Shown: in pieces, positions 9,308-17,282 of the stretch
How positions within the stretch are numbered: the first letter of the stretch is position 1
Layout: every line of letters begins with the position of its first letter
Assembly: GCA_913009825.1 (NCBI GenBank)
Contig: CAJVYQ010000018.1
Location: 1-64,000, forward strand
Reading direction: 5' to 3'
Length of the DNA stretch: 64,000 bases
Origin: an uncultured Deferribacteres bacterium
GTDB taxonomy: Bacteria > Zhuqueibacterota > JdFR-76 > DREG01
Notes under the pieces: model-generated
Database searches by the model: none
Told to the model about the DNA's origin: nothing
The model's input: only the letters and a program-made list of their open reading frames with translations
Position numbers and translations under genes: made by a program

Positions 9308-9335
9308 AAAAAAGGGCGACTCAATCGGCCGCCCT
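9308..9335 (-). terminator. Rho-independent terminator of the thioredoxin unit
   Basis: On the minus strand AGGGCGGCCGATTGAGTCGCCC folds to a short GC-rich stem (GGGCG/CGCCC) and is followed by six T residues. It lies between the thioredoxin gene stop (9464) and the sigma gene start, so it separates the two leftward transcription units. Confidence 0.65.
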
Positions 9336-9463
9336 ATAATACATATTGTCTACAATCGTGTTACCGTAACAATGAGTTGCCAATCAGTTTCGTTATTTTC
9401 CGCAACAACCGATTTGACAAAGTCTGAGCATTTGCAAACGATTCATGATTCAATCACAGCAAT

Positions 9464-9802
9464 TTAATTTACGTGGCTATTCAGGTAGTATTTCAATTTA
9501 TCTTCGATCATACTGCGCGGGACGGCGCCGACGATTGTATCTACCATCTCACCATTTTTGAACACACCTAAAGTGGGAATACCCCGGATGCCGTATTTTG
9601 CAGCCAGTTCACCGCTTTCATCCGTATTCAGCTTGCACACTTTCAGCTTACCTTCGTAATCCACAGCCAACTCTTCAACAACCGGTGCAATGATACGGCA
9701 CGGCGCACACCAGGGCGCCCAAAAATCCACCAAAACCGGCATTTCAGATTTCAATACTTCCGACGTGAAATTGGTACTATCTAAATGTAATAATGACGAC
9801 AT
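9464..9802 (-). CDS. trxA: Thioredoxin
   Basis: 112-aa cytoplasmic thiol-disulfide oxidoreductase. Contains the canonical active site FWAPWCAPCRIIAP (CAPC variant of WCGPC) near residue 30 and the cis-proline region RGIPTLGVFKNGE. The start is placed at ATG 9802 because CAGGAGGAAAGC lies directly before it. A longer frame to 9826 would overlap the upstream gene and carries this ribosome site inside it. Last gene of a three-gene leftward cluster (TlpA-like lipoprotein, DUF6132-like protein, thioredoxin) ended by the terminator at 9308-9335. Confidence 0.93.
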   Translation of the reverse strand: MSSLLHLDSTNFTSEVLKSEMPVLVDFWAPWCAPCRIIAPVVEELAVDYEGKLKVCKLNTDESGELAAKYGIRGIPTLGVFKNGEMVDTIVGAVPRSMIEDKLKYYLNSHVN

Positions 9803-9818
9803 GCTTTCCTCCTGATTA

Positions 9819-10052
9819 TTATTCACTTGATTTTTTCTTCTTTTTTAATATAAAATCGATACTCAAATTTGCCCCAAACAGGGTACCCAATGCCACTGTA
9901 ATATTTGCATTTTCTGTCAACGGACAGGTGCCGTTACAACCCCAAAAGCGGTAATACAAATACCCGAGACCGGCACCCAAAACAACAACCGCGGTAAATT
10001 TTAACCAGGCTCCCGAATCCGATTTGAAATGATTTTTAAAAAATTTCCTCAT
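9819..10052 (-). CDS. Small membrane protein, DUF6132-like
   Basis: 77-aa protein with a first hydrophobic helix (WLKFTAVVVLGAGLGYLYYR), a short loop RFWGCNGTCPLTENANIT carrying two cysteines in a CxxxC arrangement, a second hydrophobic stretch and a lysine-rich tail. This layout matches the DUF6132 family known next to thioredoxins in Bacteroidota. Function unknown. It lies between a TlpA-like and a thioredoxin gene with spacings of 15 and 16 bases, which suggests that the two cysteines take part in redox traffic across the membrane. That role is inference. Confidence 0.7.
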   Translation of the reverse strand: MRKFFKNHFKSDSGAWLKFTAVVVLGAGLGYLYYRFWGCNGTCPLTENANITVALGTLFGANLSIDFILKKKKKSSE

Positions 10053-10067
10053 ATAACCGATAATTTT

Positions 10068-10652
10068 TTAGGAAGCCTTTTTGTACAACCACTTCTGAAT
10101 TTCATTTTCGAAGGCCGGTTCGCCGGGGAAGCCGACAAATTTATTCACTACTTCGCCTTTTCTGTTCACCACAAATGTTGTTGGGATGCCGGTAATACCG
10201 CCGTATTTCTGAATTACTTCCACATTATACATAACAATGGGGTAATTCACCTTATTGGCATCCACAAACCGTTTCACAACGTCAATACCGTTACGGTCGG
10301 TCGAAATGCCGATGATCTCCAAACCCTGATCTTTGTATTTATCATACATTCGGATGAAACCGGGGATTTCCGCACGACAGGGGGGACACCAGGTTGCCCA
10401 GAAATTCACAAATACCAATTTGCCGGCATAATCACTTAAACTGACATTTTTCCCGTTCAGATCTTTCAGCGTAAAATCCGGAGCTTTGGTATAATTTCTC
10501 TGCTGTCGTTCTGCAACAGGTTGAACCCCGGGTTGTTCGACCGCTGTTTTCGCAGCTTTATTTTCATTTTTACCGCACCCGAAAACGATGACGGAAACCA
10601 CCAGTGCACTGCTTATCAAACCAATCATTTTTTTCATTTCGTTCTTCCTCAT
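10068..10652 (-). CDS. TlpA-like thioredoxin-fold lipoprotein
   Basis: 194-aa envelope thiol-disulfide protein of the TlpA/ResA (AhpC-TSA/Redoxin) type. It has a lipoprotein signal with lipobox VIVFGCGK near residue 26, a linker rich in Ala/Gln, then PDFTLKDLNGKNVSLSDY and the active site FWATWCPPCRAEIPGF (CPPC), followed by GIPTTFVVNRKGE with the cis-proline. Probably reduces periplasmic disulfides or matures c-type cytochromes. The first gene of the redox cluster. Start alternatives at 10652 and at MKKMIG (10637) both keep the signal. Confidence 0.9.
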   Translation of the reverse strand: MRKNEMKKMIGLISSALVVSVIVFGCGKNENKAAKTAVEQPGVQPVAERQQRNYTKAPDFTLKDLNGKNVSLSDYAGKLVFVNFWATWCPPCRAEIPGFIRMYDKYKDQGLEIIGISTDRNGIDVVKRFVDANKVNYPIVMYNVEVIQKYGGITGIPTTFVVNRKGEVVNKFVGFPGEPAFENEIQKWLYKKAS

Positions 10653-11059
10653 TTTTTCTTTCCATTACTACCCAATTTAGATACACTTACTAAAAATCCG
10701 TTACAAAAATTATTGATAAATGAGGATTTTTTTATTTCCCCCAACTATTCAGTCTTTATTATTTAAAAACTGAATAAAGATCGACCGAATACGGAAATAA
10801 AAATCCGGATCGATCCTGTCCCTTTCGCAAATTCCGTTAAAATAGATTCGGCATAGTTTCCTCATTTCTCCAATACAACCAAAAACTACCGGAAAATATT
10901 TCATAATTCTAAAAAGTGTTGAACAAAAGCATATTTTTCTTATTTTAAATGGTTCACATGCTGAAACGATGGCGGATCAACCCGGTCGTTTCATTTACTG
11001 GAAAAACATTTCCAATTTCATGTCGGACAATACGGAACCGACCTATCAAAAGGGAAAAG
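10653..11059. other. Divergent promoter region
   Basis: About 400 bases between the leftward TlpA-like gene and the rightward GHL10 gene. AT-rich. The frame of the rightward gene is open through the last 110 bases, but the better start is at 11060. No operator or terminal-repeat element was recognised. Confidence 0.4.
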
Positions 11060-13354
11060 ATGCGAAATTTTCTACTGATTTTTTTATTCTCCTTCAACTT
11101 TCTTGCTCTGCCAAACCGGTCTGTCGATGCGCAAAATAATGAAACCGAAATCCGCGCCCTGTGGGTAACCCGTTGGGATTACTCTTCACCGGAGGATATC
11201 CGGAACATCGTAAAAAATGCCGCTGCGTTTCGTTTCAATCTTCTCCTTTTTCAAGTTCGGGGCAATGCCACCGTTTTCTATTCTTCAAATATTGAGCCGT
11301 GGGCCCGGGAAATGGGCGGCTCGGACCCCGGCTGGAACCCGCTTAAAATGGCGATTGCCGAGGCTCACGAAGTGGGAATCCAACTCCATGCCTGGATCAA
11401 CGTGCTGCCCGGCTGGCGCGGTGATAAACCGCCGCAAAATCAGAAACAAATTTATCGTGCTCATCCTGATTGGTTCATGACCGACGAATCCGGGAACCCC
11501 ATGCCGCTCAACTCACATTACGTCTGGCTGAACCCCATTCATCCCGATGTACAAAAATATCTTAAATCCGTTATTTTTGAACTCTCCGATACACCCGGTT
11601 TGGATGGTATTCATTTCGATTATTTTCGCTACCCCGGTCCGGGATGTTCTTATGATCGGAAATCACTGGAACTGTTCACAGACAAATATCACATTCAACC
11701 GCAGGACTCCACTAGGCAATGGAATAAATTTCGCCGGGAAGCGCTTACTAATCTGCTTCGGGATGTGTATCTCACGGTAAAAGCCAAACATCCCGGCTTC
11801 GTTTTTAGCTCTGCCGTTATCGGAGATTACGATATCGCCCAGCGCGTTTTTCTCCAGGAATCACATCGATGGCTGGCCGAAGGGATCATCGATATCATCT
11901 TTCCCATGACCTATACCGGCGATTTGTCCATGTTTACCCGCTGGCTGAAAAGACATGCCGTCTCTTTACCCGGCCATCTTATTTGTCCGGGTCTGATGAT
12001 CTACCCGGATAAAACGTTGCTGCAGAAGCAGATAAAAATCGCGCGCGCGCAGCATTTCTCCGGTTTTTCGCTGTTTGCTTACAGCAATTTATTCAGGGAA
12101 CATTTGCCCAATGATACAGCCATTTTTCTTTCGGATTCCATCTTCACCCGGCCGGCAAAACTGCCGGATTTAACTACCCGGCAGCCCAAACATTTCATTT
12201 CTCAAGTACACCGCTTTCCCCGGTTTCCCACAACAGAAGATTCTATCCGCATCGTTTGTAAAATTACCGGGGTTCAGACCTCATCCCGATTACGGGTAGT
12301 GAGTATCTGGCAGGATGAAAAATTCCAAAGTTTGAACCGCTTCCGCATGCGGCAAATTGCGAAAAAGCCGGAATACTGGTACACACCTGCCAAAGTTCCG
12401 CCGCAGCAAGCGGGAGATACCTATTTTCTCAGAATTGTGGCCTACAATCCACAGGATACTACCCTGTTCCCCATCACCAGTGATCCGCGCCAAATTATTG
12501 TGGATACGCCCGTGCAGATGTTTGGCCAAAATGTAGACATTGGACCGCCCCTCACTTTAGCGTCCAAAGCAGCTATCGACCGACAGGGAAACATCTGGAT
12601 TTACGAACCTAACAAAGGTTTGCGGGTTTTCTCTGCCGCCGGTGAAGAAAAACCGTTTTCACCTATCATTTCGTACACGGATCAAAAAGGGCATTTAAAC
12701 AGATTGACTAATGTCGCCGGATTGGCAACCCCCGCCGATAACCAAATTGCCGTTCTTGTCGATAAAAACGGGAGTGCCGTTGTTTTGTCCGGTGACAATC
12801 GATCGGGAAGATTAAGGCCATTTTGCAGTTTGCCTCAACCGGGCACGAATTTCGCCGTGGATGGGAGAAACCGGTTTTTTGTACTGCAAAAAAAAGGATG
12901 GTATATTGCTGATGCTCAGGGTAATCTGATGAACCGTTTTCAATTCACCGGCGTTCATTCACCCAACAATATCGCAGTTACGCCGGGTGGTGAATATGTT
13001 TTCGTTGCCTGTCGTACGGAGGGACAAGTGCATGTCTGGTTTAAAACGGGATCTGGCCCGTATTTAAATTACAGAGCAAAAGATAATTTACTTTGCCAAA
13101 ATATCGGCATGGGCGGTGTTTCCTGCGGCGGGGACGGAACCGTTTTTTTGGCGGCCACGCCCTCCGGCTCTGTCCGGGTTTTAAATTCCAATTTGGAAAC
13201 GATCGATTTCATCCAGGGCGGAAAACCGGCTGTTCAGGCCCCCCGTCTGGCCATAGCATCACCGGACGAAAGGTTTGTGATTATTCTGGAAGTCGGCGGA
13301 ACCACGCCGGTGAGGATGCACAAGTGGGAAAAACAAAACCACAAGGGGCACTGA
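11060..13354 (+). CDS. Secreted glycoside hydrolase-like 10 (GHL10/DUF187) protein with C-terminal propeller
   Basis: 764-aa secreted protein. Signal peptide residues 1-25 (ending SVDAQ). The TIM-barrel GHL10 domain follows (about 30-340): EIRALWVTRWDYSSPEDIRN at the start, HAWINVLPGWRGD, and GIHFDYFRYPG with the acidic FDYFRYPG motif typical of the family, then IIFPMTYTGDL. A linker domain (about 380-480) leads to a C-terminal NHL-like beta-propeller with repeated units such as AAIDRQGNIWIYEPNKGLRV and NIAVTPGGEYVFVA. GHL10 proteins are putative glycan hydrolases, several near peptidoglycan functions; the substrate here is unknown. The upstream frame extends to 10949, but ATG 11060 is preferred because it starts the signal peptide and follows AAGGGAAAAG. 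Confidence 0.82.
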   Translation: MRNFLLIFLFSFNFLALPNRSVDAQNNETEIRALWVTRWDYSSPEDIRNIVKNAAAFRFNLLLFQVRGNATVFYSSNIEPWAREMGGSDPGWNPLKMAIAEAHEVGIQLHAWINVLPGWRGDKPPQNQKQIYRAHPDWFMTDESGNPMPLNSHYVWLNPIHPDVQKYLKSVIFELSDTPGLDGIHFDYFRYPGPGCSYDRKSLELFTDKYHIQPQDSTRQWNKFRREALTNLLRDVYLTVKAKHPGFVFSSAVIGDYDIAQRVFLQESHRWLAEGIIDIIFPMTYTGDLSMFTRWLKRHAVSLPGHLICPGLMIYPDKTLLQKQIKIARAQHFSGFSLFAYSNLFREHLPNDTAIFLSDSIFTRPAKLPDLTTRQPKHFISQVHRFPRFPTTEDSIRIVCKITGVQTSSRLRVVSIWQDEKFQSLNRFRMRQIAKKPEYWYTPAKVPPQQAGDTYFLRIVAYNPQDTTLFPITSDPRQIIVDTPVQMFGQNVDIGPPLTLASKAAIDRQGNIWIYEPNKGLRVFSAAGEEKPFSPIISYTDQKGHLNRLTNVAGLATPADNQIAVLVDKNGSAVVLSGDNRSGRLRPFCSLPQPGTNFAVDGRNRFFVLQKKGWYIADAQGNLMNRFQFTGVHSPNNIAVTPGGEYVFVACRTEGQVHVWFKTGSGPYLNYRAKDNLLCQNIGMGGVSCGGDGTVFLAATPSGSVRVLNSNLETIDFIQGGKPAVQAPRLAIASPDERFVIILEVGGTTPVRMHKWEKQNHKGH

Positions 13355-13398
13355 GGGGAAAATTTAAATAAAATCCGGTTATACCGGATAACGGCAGT

Positions 13399-15717
13399 CT
13401 ATTTGGCAAAAAGTTTAAAGGGAACCAACCACAGCAAGACGGCTGATAAATTTAATATGGCTATTATTAAAACGGCTCCGTTTATCGCCAGCAGGGGAAT
13501 GAAAAACGTCCCCATGAAAAATGCACTAAGGCAGGCTCCGGAATGATCCGCGGCATCTACCCAGCCGGCGCTTCCGGTCAGATCGGCACCGGATTCCGTC
13601 ATTCCTTTCCCCGCCAGCGGGAAAACGGCGCCGGTGAGTGCGCCAACCGCCAGCACAATGAATAGATAGATCCCCTGCAGCAATACCTGGCTGCGCAATA
13701 TAAAAATCAATTGACCACACATTTTCAGAACAGCAGGTAAACCAACAGCAACCGAGAGAGCCAGGATTTCCATCAGGATGAAATACCATTTTATACTCTG
13801 CTTTGCCGGCAGCGAACGGTTAATGACCCAACTGCCTATGGCCAGACCAAACATAAAAAATGCGGTTACCAGCGCAATATTTTGGTACAAAGAACCAAAA
13901 AGATTTTGAAATCCGTACAGCAGAATAATCTCCAGTCCCATCGCCGTAAACCCTGAAACGGAAACACTCATCAAACTGTTCCACCGCAACGTTCCCCGGG
14001 GAGGTTCCTTCCCGGCCCAAAGCATAATTATCCGCAGTACAAATAATAAAACAAAAGCAATCAGAAAATGAACAACCCGCAGCCGGCGCAAAAATCCATA
14101 AAGGAGCCAAAGAATCTTGTCGCCACCACTGTAGCGGTTCCAAAGCAGCAAATTATAAAGATAACTCACCGGCCGTTGATCGGTATTCCGCACCGGGTGA
14201 GAAACGGATTGCAGGCTTTGTTGCAAAAAAGAAATCCTCGCCGTATCGAAAAAAGGATAGAGGCTGAAAAGTGAAGCTTTGCTATCCCGGTACATACCCG
14301 CTTGCCAACGACGTGTTAACGCCTTCTGATCCCGCGCCAAAACGCCGCCGGTTTTTGCCGCAAACAGGTAATTTTTCATTCCGGAAGTTAACAAAGTTTC
14401 TTTGAATACATCCGTCAACGTTAAATAAATGGATGAGGCAAATTGTAGGATTTCTTCGCCCAGATAATTTTCCGAAACGGGAAGTTGAAATCCCAACACG
14501 CCATTGGCCGTTAAACGGGAATAAGCCAGGCGGAAAAACCCGCGGGAATAATACCGGTTAAGCGCTGCGGTTGCAGGCGGCGGTAAATCGAGATAGATTA
14601 AATCGTACTTGGTGGTAGAATTGATCAGATACACACGGCCATCGCCAAAGATCAAATGCAGACGATCTCTGCTAAAATCGGCAAGGAGAGAATCGGCAAA
14701 CAGCGGTTCAAGCACAGTCAAAATCCGGCGATCCCGTACCAGCCAATATAATTCCGCTTGCGAATGTTGCAGTATAAAATGCAACAGATCGGAAATCCCG
14801 GAGGAGATAACCAGAATCCGTTTTGGATCGGGATGCTGCAGCAGAATCAAATTTGCCAGCAACCGGAAAGCATAAGGATCGGGAAACGAAAAGGCTACAT
14901 TGCCATTCTGAAACAGACTAAACTGACTACCCAGCTTACTCACGGAGATATGGTCGTACGGCGTATTTAAACTAATAATCAAGCGGTTTTGTTTTCCGCC
15001 AATGGATTGCCATCGTTCCCGCAGACTCCATTTTTGCATTGAACCGCTGAACAGCGAAAGAAGTACTCCCATTAAAATGCTTGTTAAAATCAACCAATTT
15101 ATCCTCTTTTCCAACAGAATAAATTTTAATGAAATCACAAGCAGAAAAACCGCAATTAAAAAAAGGAAAGATGCAATCCGAAACGGATCAAAATGGCCGA
15201 TAAGAAAAAATGAAAACAGCACCCCTCCCGCCAGACTGCCTAACGCTTCGAACAGATAAAGATAGCCGATGATTTTTCCCTGTCGGGTGAGCGCATTCCG
15301 AAAGACCTGCGCACCCAATGGAAAAGTTGAACCGATAACAAAGCTGAACGTGGACATGGATACAAACGCGATTAAAAAGATCCGGCTGAATGATAAATAG
15401 GTCCCCACCGGAGTGGAAAACACTGCACGGCCAAAACGGATGGCAACGATTTGCAATGGGAACAGAATCAATCCGGTTAAAAGTAGCAACCAAAAAATAG
15501 AATAGGGATTTTTGCATTTTCGGCCAATCCGGGAGCCGGACGCCGCGCCTAAAACGATCCAAAGAAACCAGACCGCAAAAAAAACACCGATCACCAATTC
15601 ATTACCAAAAGCGATGACCAGAAATTCCCGGATTAAGACGGATTGCACAATAACCGCGGCAAAACCGAGGAAAAGGTAGATAGCGGCAAGCAAAAAGTAT
15701 GTGTGTTTATTGATCAT
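13399..15717 (-). CDS. Membrane-anchored spermidine-synthase-like protein
   Basis: 772-aa polytopic protein of the 'fused MFS/spermidine synthase' type. About six N-terminal membrane segments (residues 1-215), a soluble Rossmann-like domain (about 230-500), then about seven further segments (545-770). In the soluble domain KRILVISSGISDLLHFIL replaces the usual glycine-rich GGGDG loop of spermidine synthases, but GDGRVYL and KYDLIYLDLPPPA retain the shape of the substrate/nucleotide region. The polyamine-synthase activity is therefore uncertain, and the protein may bind another ligand. Convergent with the GHL10 gene; a small ATCCGGTTATACCGGAT palindrome at 13373-13389 lies between the two stops. 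No RBS of note; ATG at 15717 follows a long leader. Confidence 0.75.
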   Translation of the reverse strand: MINKHTYFLLAAIYLFLGFAAVIVQSVLIREFLVIAFGNELVIGVFFAVWFLWIVLGAASGSRIGRKCKNPYSIFWLLLLTGLILFPLQIVAIRFGRAVFSTPVGTYLSFSRIFLIAFVSMSTFSFVIGSTFPLGAQVFRNALTRQGKIIGYLYLFEALGSLAGGVLFSFFLIGHFDPFRIASFLFLIAVFLLVISLKFILLEKRINWLILTSILMGVLLSLFSGSMQKWSLRERWQSIGGKQNRLIISLNTPYDHISVSKLGSQFSLFQNGNVAFSFPDPYAFRLLANLILLQHPDPKRILVISSGISDLLHFILQHSQAELYWLVRDRRILTVLEPLFADSLLADFSRDRLHLIFGDGRVYLINSTTKYDLIYLDLPPPATAALNRYYSRGFFRLAYSRLTANGVLGFQLPVSENYLGEEILQFASSIYLTLTDVFKETLLTSGMKNYLFAAKTGGVLARDQKALTRRWQAGMYRDSKASLFSLYPFFDTARISFLQQSLQSVSHPVRNTDQRPVSYLYNLLLWNRYSGGDKILWLLYGFLRRLRVVHFLIAFVLLFVLRIIMLWAGKEPPRGTLRWNSLMSVSVSGFTAMGLEIILLYGFQNLFGSLYQNIALVTAFFMFGLAIGSWVINRSLPAKQSIKWYFILMEILALSVAVGLPAVLKMCGQLIFILRSQVLLQGIYLFIVLAVGALTGAVFPLAGKGMTESGADLTGSAGWVDAADHSGACLSAFFMGTFFIPLLAINGAVLIIAILNLSAVLLWLVPFKLFAK

Positions 15718-15997
15718 TATGATATAAATTTCTGTTTCAACTGATCTAATTTAATAGCATTAGCAACCAAGCGCAAGTCGATTATTGGGTCAACCTTTTC
15801 TCCGAAAATTACTTGATTTTATACAATGAAATGGTACCTTTTATTTTGGCGCTTTAATAGAAGCTGAATAAAATGATTTGATGACAGTGGAAGAATGAAT
15901 TTAAAACATTTTCCAAGCAGTTCATTAGCATGGATTAAGGAGGTAATATAAAGCAATTAAAAAATTTCAAAATTGAGTATCAGGGAAAGAAATATTT

Positions 15998-16306
15998 ATG
16001 TTAAATACTACATACTCTGTTAATAATGTGGCAATAAGGCTAACTGATGAACGATGGACGCATATTGTCGAAAACCATGATGATATGGCAGGTTATTATG
16101 ACGCAGTTCTCCAAACAATGGAGGATGCCGATTATGTTATCAAAGGCTATGGAGGCGCTTCTATTGCTATACAGGAAGTTAAAAGAAATAAATTATTAGC
16201 AGTAGTTTACAAGGAATTTGACGATGATGGGTTTCTCATTACTGCATATTTTACCAGGAAAATCAAACTCGAAAAAGAGGAAATTTTATGGAAAAAGAAA
16301 TTTTAA
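15998..16306 (+). CDS. PBECR2-like small protein (putative nuclease-fold toxin)
   Basis: 102-aa protein with IRLTDERWTHIVENHDDM near residues 13-30 and AVVYKEFDDDGFLITAYFTRK near 70-90. This combination (RW-HI--NH in the first half and a VVYKE--DGFIITAF-TRK strand) is what I recall for the phage-Barnase-EndoU-ColicinE5/D-RelE-like PBECR2 family, small proteins thought to have RNase-like folds. The assignment is from memory of the pattern. The next gene, a DUF2283 protein, overlaps its end by 19 bases, the arrangement expected for a toxin-antitoxin-like pair. Catalytic candidates are the His residues in THIVENHDD and the C-terminal T-R-K. Function not shown. Confidence 0.6.
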   Translation: MLNTTYSVNNVAIRLTDERWTHIVENHDDMAGYYDAVLQTMEDADYVIKGYGGASIAIQEVKRNKLLAVVYKEFDDDGFLITAYFTRKIKLEKEEILWKKKF

Positions 16307-16533
16307 AACAAGAGACATTATCAGAAGTATTCAAAGCAACGCCGCATCTTTTAAAATTTCCTGTAACTAAAATGTGGATCGATTACGACAAGGAAGCCGA
16401 TGTGCTTTATATCAGTTTTGAACGTCCCCAGAAAGCGACGGATTCTGAAATGTCGACAGATGGTATTTTGCACCGGTATCGGGGTGAAAAACTGGTCGGA
16501 ATCACCATCCTTGACGCGTCTAAAAGGAACTGA
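16288..16533 (+). CDS. DUF2283 family protein (putative antitoxin)
   Basis: 81-aa protein whose second half has the DUF2283 signature: WIDYDKEADVLYISFERPQ (residues 29-47) followed by DGILHRYRGEKLVGITILDAS. DUF2283 proteins are small, often paired with DUF4258 or other toxin-like partners; here the pair is with the PBECR2-like gene and the two frames overlap by 19 bases, implying coupled translation. The N-terminal 28 residues (MEKEILKQETLSEVFKATPH) are an extension compared with the short family core. Antitoxin role is inferred from pairing. Confidence 0.7.
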   Translation: MEKEILKQETLSEVFKATPHLLKFPVTKMWIDYDKEADVLYISFERPQKATDSEMSTDGILHRYRGEKLVGITILDASKRN

Positions 16534-16663
16534 GGAACGAGTCTTTTTTTAAGAGCACCTTATACTTTGACAGGCGAACGGAGAAAAACAAATTTAAAAA
16601 AACCGATAATATTGCCGGGCTTTCCGAAACTTGAATTTCACTAAAGAAAAACAGAGGCGATTG

Positions 16664-17266
16664 ATGGGTGAAATCCATTTAACCGAATCCGAAAAAAATA
16701 AAATTATCGAATTAATTAAAAACGGCAAACCCCTGCCTGAAGAAACTATTTACAAAATCTACGCCGATGACGAGGACGTTTTTCTGTTTTGGAACGGGCG
16801 CAATGAAACCGTGACCGGCGCCGTGCTGCCTTTTCATTCCATCGAACACATTGATGAGCCGAGGAAGGAAAAGAAACAGGCCGGTCTCAAAGGTCATCAT
16901 TGAAAAAGGGCGGATCACCAAATTAAGCAAAGATAAAAACAGCATTTTACCGCGGGAACTGCTCATAAAAAACTGGACAGACTGGATTGATTACCGGTCG
17001 GTTGATTTTGATTACGAGGATAAAAAGGAAGTTATCCAAATAAATGCAGGGGCGGATGGCAATCCGCCCAATGAAGTAAAAAAAGTTTGGACGGGCAATT
17101 ATATTTTTGAAAATATCTGGCAGTCGTTCCGCACCAAAAAAAAGTCAAAGATTGAATTGAACACTGCGCCGCATACTTTTACAAAAACAGGTAGAAAATT
17201 ATAGTAAAAGTGGTTGATATTTCAGGCGTGGATACATCGCACGTGGTTGAGGTTGAAATCAAATAA
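16664..17266 (+). pseudogene. Collapsed type III/site-specific DNA methyltransferase gene (ends only)
   Basis: Three frames read in succession give pieces that resemble the two ends of a long site-specific DNA methyltransferase of the type III Mod kind. The first piece (16664-about 16875) reads IHLTESEKNKIIELIKNGKP then FLFWNGRNETVTGAVLPFHS and IEHIDEPR, like the N-terminus. After a frame change near 16870 comes VIIEKGRITKLSKDK, NWTDWIDYRSVDFDYE and NYIFENIWQSFRTKK, like the C-terminal tail. After a second frame change near 17200, IIVKVVDISGVDTSHVVEVE finishes the tail, stop at 17264. The catalytic core (DPPY/AdoMet motifs, several hundred residues) is absent. So this is an internal deletion with at least two frameshifts. 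The family identification is from memory, without a search. Confidence 0.6.
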
Positions 17267-17282
17267 CAAAAAGGAGAGTTGC

